DNA from: Epibacterium ulvae
Lineage (GTDB): Bacteria; Pseudomonadota; Alphaproteobacteria; Rhodobacterales; Rhodobacteraceae
Length of the DNA stretch: 48,795 bases
Reading direction: 5' to 3'
Assembly (NCBI RefSeq): GCF_900102795.1
Contig: NZ_FMWG01000018.1
Location: forward strand, 1 to 48,795
Part shown: positions 16,516 to 23,661 of the stretch, one piece after another
Layout of the letters: every line of letters begins with the position of its first letter
Numbering within the stretch: position 1 is the stretch's first letter
Made by a program: the position numbers and the translations under genes
The notes under the pieces: model-generated
The model's database searches: none
The model's input: only the letters and a program-made list of their open reading frames with translations
What the model was told of the DNA's origin: nothing

Positions 16516-18267
16516 TTAGACCAATACCGCGCCACCTTCTTGGATAACACCTTGCGTCTCAGCTTCCCCCAGAAGCATTTCGTTATGTGCTTTTCCTGAC
16601 GGGATCATTGGGAAGCAATTTTCATGCTTTTCAACCAAGCAGTCAAAGATAACCGGGCCATCATATTTGATCATTTCCATAATCGCATCGTCCAGATCTT
16701 TTGGATCCGAACAAATGATGCCTTTTGCACCAAAGGCCTCAGCGAGTTTTACGAAATCGGGCAGGGCTTCTGACCACGAATGGCTGTAGCGCTCACCGTG
16801 CAGCAGCTCTTGCCACTGGCGTACCATGCCGAGGCGTTCATTGTTCAAGATGAACTGTTTGACAGGCAGGCGGTATTGCACGGCTGTACCCATTTCTTGC
16901 ATGTTCATCAGCCATGAGGCTTCACCTGCAACGTTGATCACCAGAGCGTCTGGATGGCCCATTTGTACGCCGACAGAGGCGGGAAACCCGTAACCCATGG
17001 TGCCCAGTCCACCTGATGTCATCCAGCGGTTGGGATCTTCAAACCCTAGGTATTGGGCGGCCCACATCTGGTGTTGCCCCACTTCGGTCGTGACATAACG
17101 GTCCATACCCTTGGTCAGCTCTTCCAATCGTTGCAAGGCATACTGCGGTTTGATGACCGTTTCTGAAGGCGTGTATGACAAACAGTTCACCGCACGCCAT
17201 TCGTCAATCTGAGCATGCCATTTGGCAATCGCTTCACGGTTCACTTTGCGACCGCGTGATTTCCAAAGGGTCAGCATATCTTCAAGCACATGCCCTACAT
17301 CACCAACAATTGGGATATCGACGCGGATAACCTTGTTGATTGAGGAAGGATCAATATCCACATGGGCTTTGATTGAGTTGGGGCTGAACGCATCAAGGCG
17401 GCCGGTAATCCGGTCGTCAAAGCGCGCGCCGATATTGATCATGAGGTCACAGCCATGCATGGCCATGTTTGCCTCATAAAGACCATGCATTCCCAGCATG
17501 CCCAACCAGTTTTTTCCAGACGCAGGGTAAGAGCCCAAACCCATCAGGGTTGAGGTGATTGGGATACCGGTTGCATCTACCAATTCGCGCAGCAGTTGCG
17601 CAGCTGCAGGGCCGGAATTGATGACGCCGCCGCCGGTGTAGAAAACTGGGCGTTCCGCTTTTTCGATGGCTGCGACCAGCTCAGTGATCTCTTCGATATC
17701 ACCTTTGAGTTGTGGCTGGTAATGCGAGGCAGAAGGCTTGGCCGTTTGATAGGTGCCGGTCGCAAATTGCACATCTTTTGGAATATCGATCAAAACCGGG
17801 CCAGGACGACCTGAGGTCGCGACATGGAAGGCCTCATGTACTGTGGCTGCCAGTTGATCGGTCTCTTTTACCAGCCAATTGTGTTTTGTGCAGGGACGGG
17901 TGATGCCAACAGTGTCCGCCTCTTGGAAGGCGTCAGAACCAATCATAAAGGTGGGAACTTGCCCGGTAAGAACAACAATTGGAATTGAATCCAACAGCGC
18001 ATCCGTCAAGCCAGTGACAGCGTTGGTGGCGCCAGGCCCAGAGGTTACCAGTGCGACACCCGGCTTACCTGTTGAGCGTGCATATCCTTCGGCCGCATGC
18101 ACTGCGCCTTGTTCGTGGCGCACAAGAACATGACGAATGTCGTTTTGCTGGAAAATTTCATCATAGATCGGCAGAACGGCGCCGCCGGGGTATCCAAAGA
18201 CGGTGTCCACACCTTGGTCTTTCAAGGCTTGAACAATCATTTTTGCGCCGGTCATTTCACGTGACAT
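16516..18267 (-). CDS. ilvB: acetolactate synthase large (catalytic) subunit
   Basis: The TPP- and FAD-dependent catalytic subunit (583 residues) that makes acetolactate or acetohydroxybutyrate, the first common step of valine, leucine and isoleucine synthesis. The N-terminal PP domain has VFGYPGGAVLPIYDE and the catalytic Glu52 in VRHEQGAVHAAEGYARSTG; a central FAD-linked domain follows; the C-terminal PYR/TPP domain has the Mg-TPP motif and LNNERLGMVRQWQ. The Mg-binding motif reads AGEAS (Glu449) where GD is usual. ATG 18267 is preceded by GGAG; a TTG at 18282 is less likely. Expression is controlled by the leader peptide and attenuator upstream. Confidence 0.96.
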   Translation of the reverse strand: MSREMTGAKMIVQALKDQGVDTVFGYPGGAVLPIYDEIFQQNDIRHVLVRHEQGAVHAAEGYARSTGKPGVALVTSGPGATNAVTGLTDALLDSIPIVVLTGQVPTFMIGSDAFQEADTVGITRPCTKHNWLVKETDQLAATVHEAFHVATSGRPGPVLIDIPKDVQFATGTYQTAKPSASHYQPQLKGDIEEITELVAAIEKAERPVFYTGGGVINSGPAAAQLLRELVDATGIPITSTLMGLGSYPASGKNWLGMLGMHGLYEANMAMHGCDLMINIGARFDDRITGRLDAFSPNSIKAHVDIDPSSINKVIRVDIPIVGDVGHVLEDMLTLWKSRGRKVNREAIAKWHAQIDEWRAVNCLSYTPSETVIKPQYALQRLEELTKGMDRYVTTEVGQHQMWAAQYLGFEDPNRWMTSGGLGTMGYGFPASVGVQMGHPDALVINVAGEASWLMNMQEMGTAVQYRLPVKQFILNNERLGMVRQWQELLHGERYSHSWSEALPDFVKLAEAFGAKGIICSDPKDLDDAIMEMIKYDGPVIFDCLVEKHENCFPMIPSGKAHNEMLLGEAETQGVIQEGGAVLV

Positions 18268-18317
18268 CTGATCTAGCTCCAAATTGGCGACATCGGTTTT
18301 GCGCAGGGATTGCGCAT

Positions 18318-18344
18318 AAAAAAACCTCCGATTTTTATCGGAGG
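18318..18344 (-). terminator. ilvBN attenuator (terminator hairpin)
   Basis: On the minus strand CCTCCGAT-AAAA-ATCGGAGG is followed directly by seven Ts, an ideal intrinsic terminator. It lies between the leader peptide and ilvB. The RNA segment for GCGCATGGG inside the leader ORF (18378-18386) is exactly complementary to CCCATGCGC at 18344-18352, touching the terminator's 5' arm, which is the expected competing pairing. Confidence 0.88.
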
Positions 18345-18370
18345 CGCATGGGGTCAGTTATGGTCTACCG

Positions 18371-18418
18371 TTACCGGCCCATGCGCGTTCTTCTCACGAC
18401 TACGACTAGGAAAGGCAT
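18371..18418 (-). CDS. ilvBN leader peptide (attenuation)
   Basis: A 15-residue ORF, MPFLVVVVRRTRMGR, with one Leu and four consecutive Val codons, placed before an intrinsic terminator and ilvB. Scarcity of charged tRNA-Val or tRNA-Leu would stall the ribosome on these codons and expose the downstream leader segment. I start at the ATG at 18418, which has GGAG 9 bases upstream; in-frame ATGs at 18424 and 18433 would add two or five residues. The codon content, stop position and following terminator together make a classical branched-chain amino acid attenuator; folding order has not been computed. Confidence 0.85.
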   Translation of the reverse strand: MPFLVVVVRRTRMGR

Positions 18419-18448
18419 TTCCATTGACTCCATTTAACGTGGAGTAAC

Positions 18449-18475
18449 ATTATGCTCGGGCCTCAGGGGCGTCAA
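18449..18475 (-). promoter_or_regulatory. ilvBN promoter
   Basis: On the minus strand TTGACG (18475-18470) and CATAAT (18454-18449) are separated by 15 bases. Transcription would begin a few bases later, about 25 bases before the leader peptide. The spacer is slightly short for an ideal sigma-70 promoter. The 150 bases further upstream, towards the VOC gene, show no other element that I can support. Confidence 0.6.
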
Positions 18476-18657
18476 CCAGCAAACGCGTGAAAATTCGACG
18501 TTTTGAGAAATTTTATTGCGTCAGTGCGTTGGTGTTGGAAATTACTGAAAATATTTGGCAGTGTCTTTGATCTTGTCAATGGCTAGACAGGTGAATTGGT
18601 CTGGGGATTGAAAACCTGTGTTATTATATGGAACGAAAGTCATTGGAGGGAACTGAT

Positions 18658-19038
18658 GTGACAGCGCATTGTAAACAGATAACGCCTTTTGTGCCTTGCC
18701 AAGACTTGGCGCGACAAATTGAATTTTATCAAGTGTACCTTGGGTTCGTACTTGGGTTTCAAGCCGACAACTACGCCTTCATGCACAGGCAAAAAGCTGC
18801 AATCCGATTGTTACAATGTCCTGCGCGTTTGGATGGTCGGCCTTTGGGGCAGGATGTGTCATTTTACATTGATGTGGAAGGGTTGGATGCGCTTTATGAA
18901 CAACTCCGCCCCAAACTGATACATTTGCCAAAGGACAGAGTGCGGGCGCCGTTTGATCAGCCTTATGGCCAGCGTGAATTCCATGTGTTGGACGAAGACG
19001 GTGTGTTGGTGTTCTTTGGAGAGGCAATTAGCGCCTAG
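18658..19038 (+). CDS. VOC (glyoxalase/bleomycin-resistance-like) family protein
   Basis: A 126-residue single-domain vicinal-oxygen-chelate fold protein. The N-terminus ITPFVPCQDLARQIEFYQVYLGF is the standard first beta-alpha unit and the end REFHVLDEDGVLVFFGE is the last strand pair with the family's terminal Glu. Members bind metal or sequester small toxic molecules; the substrate is unknown here. The start is set at GTG 18658 because GGAGGG stands 8 bases upstream, while an ATG at 18628 has none. It stands alone, convergent with the response regulator gene. Confidence 0.82.
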   Translation: MTAHCKQITPFVPCQDLARQIEFYQVYLGFVLGFQADNYAFMHRQKAAIRLLQCPARLDGRPLGQDVSFYIDVEGLDALYEQLRPKLIHLPKDRVRAPFDQPYGQREFHVLDEDGVLVFFGEAISA

Positions 19039-19082
19039 GCAGATAGAACAAGTTTATTGCGTGATTGGTGATGCAACAATCT

Positions 19083-19715
19083 TTAGAAGCCGGCGCTGCC
19101 CTGCAGGACGCCATGCTCCAAGGCATAGCGGGTAAGCCCAGCCGTTGATGAGATTCCCAGTTTCCGCTTTATATTCTTGCGGTGTGTTTCAACTGTGCGC
19201 ACGGATATATCAAGCTCCTGCGCGACTTGCTTGTTGGATTTGCCCTGCGCAAGTTCTAGCAGAATTGTTTGCTCACGGCCAGTTAGGGCTTCACGTGCTT
19301 CGCTTTCTTTCGGCTGCAAGGACCCCGCAGCACCAGTGCATAAATACTTTTCACCGCGCATGACTGCGTCGACGGCCAATTTGATTTCTTCGGTTGGCAC
19401 ATCCTTTAAGACGTAACCCATTGCGCCATGGCTGAGGGCGGTAGATATGTATTCAGCGCTATCATGCATGGTCAAAATAAGGATACGTGTGTGCGGGGCT
19501 TGTTCAAGGATCATCTCCGTCGCTGTCAGGCCGCCAACATCTGGCATATTCAGATCCATTAAGATGACATCTGGTTTTAAATGATCAATTTGGTCAATTG
19601 CAGCTTTGCCATTGGTCAAAGTTCCGACGACGGTGATGTCTTCATAGCTTTCAAGGATCGACTGGATGCCTTCAGCGACCATAGGATGGTCATCGACAAT
19701 CAATACGCGTGTCAT
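19083..19715 (-). CDS. NarL/FixJ-type response regulator
   Basis: A two-component response regulator of 210 residues. The receiver domain has the acidic pair in VLIVDDHPMV (Asp8, Asp9), the phospho-acceptor Asp54 in DVILMDLNMPDVGG, and the conserved lysine in YVLKDVPTEE. The C-terminal LuxR-type helix-turn-helix (about 143-205) reads LTGREQTILLELAQGKSNKQ and SVRTVETHRKNIKRKL. It lies 35 bases behind the histidine kinase gene on the same strand, so they are a pair, and it probably binds the dyad in front of the divergent TRAP operon. Confidence 0.95.
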   Translation of the reverse strand: MTRVLIVDDHPMVAEGIQSILESYEDITVVGTLTNGKAAIDQIDHLKPDVILMDLNMPDVGGLTATEMILEQAPHTRILILTMHDSAEYISTALSHGAMGYVLKDVPTEEIKLAVDAVMRGEKYLCTGAAGSLQPKESEAREALTGREQTILLELAQGKSNKQVAQELDISVRTVETHRKNIKRKLGISSTAGLTRYALEHGVLQGSAGF

Positions 19716-19750
19716 CAGATCAGATACTTCACTTCTTAGTTTATTTCAGA

Positions 19751-21214
19751 TTAATGCAGGTCCCCTGCAGATGGTTGCGGTGGTTCAGGCGGTGTGTTTG
19801 TAGCTTTTGCGTCCTCACTTGGAGCGAGCATATGGCTAAGTGGGAGTTGTACCTCTATTGTTGTGCCGCGACCGTTAAGGCGTGATGACAGAAGACGCAG
19901 GGAGCCGTCAAGCTGCTCAATACGTTCCTGCATGTTACGCAGACCAATACCGCTACGCGTTTTGTCATTTTGTAGAGGTAGCCCACGTCCATCATCTGAG
20001 ATGGTCATTGTTGCACCTTTTGCATGGCCCCGCAGATCCATTGTCACATGAGACGCTTCTGCATGCCGTTCAATATTGGTCAAAGCTTCTTGCGCAATGC
20101 GGTAGAGCGCAATCTTGCTGTTCTGATCCAGTCGATTTCGAAAAACCACAGTGCTGAACTCAGTTTTGATGCCGGTGCGTTGTGCAAAATCATCTGTCAG
20201 TGCTTTCAGCGCAGGGCCCAGCCCCAGATCATCCAGTACCCCTGGGCGGAGGTCACGGCTGATCCGCCGAACTTCGATGATGGCAGTGCCCAGATGGTCT
20301 ATCCCTTTGTTCAAGGAACTTTCAGCCTGAGTGTAGTCTTCGCTGCCGACTCGTCGCCGTGCGATATCGAGCGCGTAGCGTACACCGACAAGAATTTGAC
20401 TGATGCCATCATGCAATTCCCTGGCCACGCGTCCGCGTTCTTCTTCTTGTGCATCAAATACCCGTTGGGTGAGTTGTTTGAGCTTTGCATCCGCAAGACG
20501 GCGTTCTCTTATGTTCAGGAACATGCCTGACGCAAAGACGACCATAAGGGCGACAATAGTAATGCCACCGATGTAGTAAAAGGTCCTGCGAACCCGCGTT
20601 TCAACATCAGCACGCGCGGCGGCAACAGTGGCGAGAACATCATCGATAAAGACGCCCGTTCCGACAGCCCATTGCCAGTCTTGCAAGCCTAAGACATAGG
20701 CGATCATTTGACCTTCTTCACCGGTGGAAGGTTTTTCCCACATAAAGGAATGCCATCCGGCCCCTTGACGGGCGAGACGGATCAATTCGTCGACAACTGG
20801 CGTACCCTGACTATCAGTGAGGCCGCGCCAGTTTTCACCAATGAATTGTGTCTGTCGCGGATTTACAAGATTGGTGCCTTCGTAGTCATAGACAAAGAAA
20901 AAGCCATCTTTGCCATAGATCATAGCGCTTAGGATTTGTGAGACGTGCTCTTTTGCAACGTCATCATGCACTGAGGCCGGGCCGTATATGTGATAAAAAC
21001 TGTTCCGCGCCTGGGTAACGTAATTCCGTAATTCGACCTTTTTTGCTTCGATTAATTGATGTTCAAGCGCTTGTATCTCTCGCTCCGCGAGGCTGCGAGA
21101 TTGGATTGAAACAAGAACGCTAATAGCAAGCGCAGCAGCGATAAGCGGTAGCGTTGCCAATAGCGATAGTTTTTGGCCGTAGGTCGGGCGGAATAGGATA
21201 TCGGTTAAAGCCAT
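19751..21214 (-). CDS. Cache-domain sensor histidine kinase (HisKA_3)
   Basis: A membrane sensor kinase of 487 residues. A first helix (about 18-38) is followed by a periplasmic Cache-type sensor (KDGFFFVYDYEGTNLVNP, then GAGWHSFMWEKP), a second helix near 210-230, then HisKA_3 with the phospho-acceptor His268 in RVARELHDGISQILVG and a HATPase with the N box NIERHAEA and G box DDGRGLP. Cache sensors of this type commonly bind small carboxylates, which suits the divergent TRAP transporter. Start ATG 21214 is preferred because the protein begins naturally there; ATG 21274 is possible and neither has a good RBS. The tail is proline-rich. Confidence 0.92.
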   Translation of the reverse strand: MALTDILFRPTYGQKLSLLATLPLIAAALAISVLVSIQSRSLAEREIQALEHQLIEAKKVELRNYVTQARNSFYHIYGPASVHDDVAKEHVSQILSAMIYGKDGFFFVYDYEGTNLVNPRQTQFIGENWRGLTDSQGTPVVDELIRLARQGAGWHSFMWEKPSTGEEGQMIAYVLGLQDWQWAVGTGVFIDDVLATVAAARADVETRVRRTFYYIGGITIVALMVVFASGMFLNIRERRLADAKLKQLTQRVFDAQEEERGRVARELHDGISQILVGVRYALDIARRRVGSEDYTQAESSLNKGIDHLGTAIIEVRRISRDLRPGVLDDLGLGPALKALTDDFAQRTGIKTEFSTVVFRNRLDQNSKIALYRIAQEALTNIERHAEASHVTMDLRGHAKGATMTISDDGRGLPLQNDKTRSGIGLRNMQERIEQLDGSLRLLSSRLNGRGTTIEVQLPLSHMLAPSEDAKATNTPPEPPQPSAGDLH

Positions 21215-21371
21215 AGGCGAATCGTTACGATATTGGAGGGCAGAATCAAAGCTTAGGCTTGCGATGATACCCATTATGATTCGTATGAAATCATAAAATA
21301 GTGCGGATATCAGACCGGGTTGTTGACAAAAAGTACATATAAGTCAGTGACCTGACCCTGAAATATACATC

Positions 21372-21387
21372 CCTACGTACTTGTAGG
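21372..21387. promoter_or_regulatory. inverted repeat in the kinase/TRAP control region, putative response-regulator site
   Basis: CCTAC (21372-21376) and GTAGG (21383-21387) flank GTACTT, giving a compact dyad about 97 bases before the TRAP binding-protein start and between two divergent units. A NarL-type regulator binds sites of this size. The assignment to the neighbouring regulator is inference. Confidence 0.5.
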
Positions 21388-21483
21388 TATTCCCTTATGC
21401 GTTCGCCTGACTAGGCTTGGCGCACCTGAACCGTTCCACCCGGTGAATGCCGGGGTCGAAGAATTTCTATGGGAGGAAATATA

Positions 21484-22569
21484 ATGGATCGCCGTTCTTT
21501 TTTGAAAAACACCGCATTGGGTGGATCAGCGGCTGCGGCAACTGGTGCACTAGCAGCACCTGCTTACGCGCAAGGAAAGCGCACGCTGACCATGGTAACA
21601 ACCTGGGGGCGTGGCCTTGCCGGGGTACACGATTCAGCGCAGCGCGTGGCTGATAGCATCACAGCAATGTCCGATGGCACATTGACCGTTGACTTGAAAG
21701 CCGCAGGTGAACTGGTTGGCGCATTTGAGGTCTTTGATGCGGTGACTGCTGGTCAGGCAGATATGTACCATGGTGCAGACTATTATTTCACCGGTCAGCA
21801 CCCGGGGTATGCGTATTTTACTGCAGTTCCTTTTGGTATGACGCCACAAGAAATCACCAACTGGTATTACCATGGTGATGGTGGGGCTCTGCATGATGAA
21901 CTGGGTCAGATTTTTGGTCTGAAATCCTTTATTGGCGGCAATACCGGTCCACAAGCGGGCGGTTGGTTCAATAAAGAAATCAAAGGTCCTGAAGATTTTA
22001 ACGGTCTGAAATTCCGTATGCCGGGCCTAGGCGGCAAAGCACTTGGTAAACTGGGTGCTTCTGTCCAGAATATTCCGGGTTCCGAAGTGTATCAGGCGCT
22101 GTCTTCTGGTGCGATTGATGGCACCGAGTGGATTGGCCCTTGGGCGGATGAAAAAGCTGGTTTCCAGGAAATCACCAAGACATATTACACAGCTGGTTTC
22201 CACGAGCCAGGCGCGGCTTTGTCCGTGGCAACCAACCGTGACGTCTTTGACAGCCTGTCATCTGCACATCAGAAAATCATCGAAGTTGCAGCAGCAGAAG
22301 GTCACCAGTGGAGCCTTGCGCAATTCATGAACAACAATGGTGCGGCGCTACAGCGTCTGCAATCTGGTGGTGTGAACACGCTCGAATTCCCAGATAGCGT
22401 TTGGGATGCATTTGGTGCAGCAACAAAAGAGACACTGGACGAGTTCATGGATGACGAACTGTTTGCCAAGATCCGCAACAGCGTTGAAACTTCTATGAAG
22501 GCTTCTTCTGGGTGGCTCACAAAATCTGAAGGCGCATATCGCGCACAACGTGACCGCGTGTTGGGCTAA
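21484..22569 (+). CDS. TRAP transporter solute-binding protein (DctP family, TakP-like), Tat-exported
   Basis: The periplasmic receptor of a TRAP transporter, 361 residues. The N-terminus MDRRSFLKNTALGG is a twin-arginine signal, cleaved near AYAQ. The mature protein has the DctP fold with AGELVGAFEVFDAVTAGQ, GGNTGPQAGGWFNKEI and GTEWIGPWADEKAGF; the last two resemble the ligand loops of TakP, the 2-oxoacid-binding receptor of Rhodobacter, so a 2-oxoacid, lactate or related carboxylate is the best guess. GGAGGAAA precedes the ATG at 21484; an earlier ATG at 21469 overlaps that RBS. It is the first gene of a three-gene operon and divergent from a two-component pair. Confidence 0.93.
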   Translation: MDRRSFLKNTALGGSAAAATGALAAPAYAQGKRTLTMVTTWGRGLAGVHDSAQRVADSITAMSDGTLTVDLKAAGELVGAFEVFDAVTAGQADMYHGADYYFTGQHPGYAYFTAVPFGMTPQEITNWYYHGDGGALHDELGQIFGLKSFIGGNTGPQAGGWFNKEIKGPEDFNGLKFRMPGLGGKALGKLGASVQNIPGSEVYQALSSGAIDGTEWIGPWADEKAGFQEITKTYYTAGFHEPGAALSVATNRDVFDSLSSAHQKIIEVAAAEGHQWSLAQFMNNNGAALQRLQSGGVNTLEFPDSVWDAFGAATKETLDEFMDDELFAKIRNSVETSMKASSGWLTKSEGAYRAQRDRVLG

Positions 22570-22593
22570 TCTGCCAGACGTGAGTTTAACGGT

Positions 22594-22627
22594 CCCCCGC
22601 CTGACGCGGGGGGCTCTTCTTATTTGC
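22594..22627 (+). terminator. leaky terminator between the TRAP receptor and membrane subunits
   Basis: CCCCCGC (22594-22600) and GCGGGGG (22606-22612) form a 7-bp GC stem with a CTGAC loop, followed by the T-rich TCTTCTTATTTG. Placed between the receptor gene and the permease genes, it would let the receptor be made in excess. Confidence 0.65.
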
Positions 22628-22697
22628 ATTGCTGAAACAGCTGCTCCGCCTATGCGGACTCGCGCAGCTGTTCTGTGCAAAGACTTCCGGGGGAAAC

Positions 22698-23645
22698 ATG
22701 CAGGACGACAGTGGCATTTCCTTTTTCGCCGCTTTGGGATCAGGTCTATGGTGGCTGATTCAGAACTTAGCAGGCGCGTTTTACAATTTAGGCTATGCGC
22801 TTACGCATACCAGCAGTTGGCTTGATTGGCTGAGCTGGGGTAATACCACCGAAGATAAACAATCGTTGATGCGCTTTGTCTATTATGGCGGATCGGTGGA
22901 GTTTTTCTTTGTGGTGTTCACAGCGTTTTTGGTGCTGACAGCCATCGGAGCGTACTACCGCAATGCCATGTGGGGCATGGTGCGTGGGCTAGAAGGCTTT
23001 GCCAACGGGCTGGGACGGTTCTTTGCCTGGGCAGGCCTTCTGATGGTCTTACAGCAGATCATTATCGTTTTTATGCAGCGTATCTTTACTCGGCCAGACA
23101 TGAGCTTTGGCCTTGGTATTGCGCTTGAAAAAGATATCAGCTGGTTTGCTGAAGAATTGAAATTCTACAATGCTCTGGTTGTGTGCCTATGTGTATCCTA
23201 CACGTTTGTGCAAGGGGGCCATGTTCGGGTTGACCTGATTTACGCAGGTATCAGTCACCGCGCGAAGAAGGTCATTGATATGATCGGCTCGTTGATCTTC
23301 ATGATGCCCCTGGCGGTTGTGGTGTGGATGTATGGCTGGTTCTTCCTATGGCGCCATTTGATTGTTCCAAAACCGTCTGCGTCAGACGCGCTTGAACGTT
23401 TGGTTTTGAAAGCGCGCGCGCTGCGCTGGAACGTGGAAACCATTGCCTTTAGCCCTAATGGATTTAACGGATACTTCTTGTTTAAAATCCTGCTGGTGGC
23501 TTTTGCTGCGACTGTGTTCTTGCACGCGATTGCGTTCTTTTATCGGTCTTTCCTTGAATTCATCGAAGGCGAAGAGAGCGAAGATAAATACCTCGACAAG
23601 GACAGTCTTGGCGCAGGTGAAGAAGCCTATGAAGGCGCTCATTAA
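22698..23645 (+). CDS. TRAP transporter small permease subunit (DctQ family), enlarged
   Basis: The small membrane subunit of the TRAP transporter, 315 residues, well above the usual 160-200. Helices are visible near 70-92, 108-135, 170-185, 195-220 and 265-290. The typical DctQ segment VVCLCVSYTFVQGGHVRVDLIY is present with its RVD motif. The extra length is an N-terminal amphipathic and membrane region and an acidic C-terminal tail (EGEESEDKYLDKD). ATG 22698 has GGGGG upstream; an ATG at 22629 is less likely because it lies inside the preceding terminator's T-rich tail. It is followed 16 bases later by the large permease gene. Confidence 0.88.
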   Translation: MQDDSGISFFAALGSGLWWLIQNLAGAFYNLGYALTHTSSWLDWLSWGNTTEDKQSLMRFVYYGGSVEFFFVVFTAFLVLTAIGAYYRNAMWGMVRGLEGFANGLGRFFAWAGLLMVLQQIIIVFMQRIFTRPDMSFGLGIALEKDISWFAEELKFYNALVVCLCVSYTFVQGGHVRVDLIYAGISHRAKKVIDMIGSLIFMMPLAVVVWMYGWFFLWRHLIVPKPSASDALERLVLKARALRWNVETIAFSPNGFNGYFLFKILLVAFAATVFLHAIAFFYRSFLEFIEGEESEDKYLDKDSLGAGEEAYEGAH

Positions 23646-23661
23646 ATAAGGGACAACGGAT

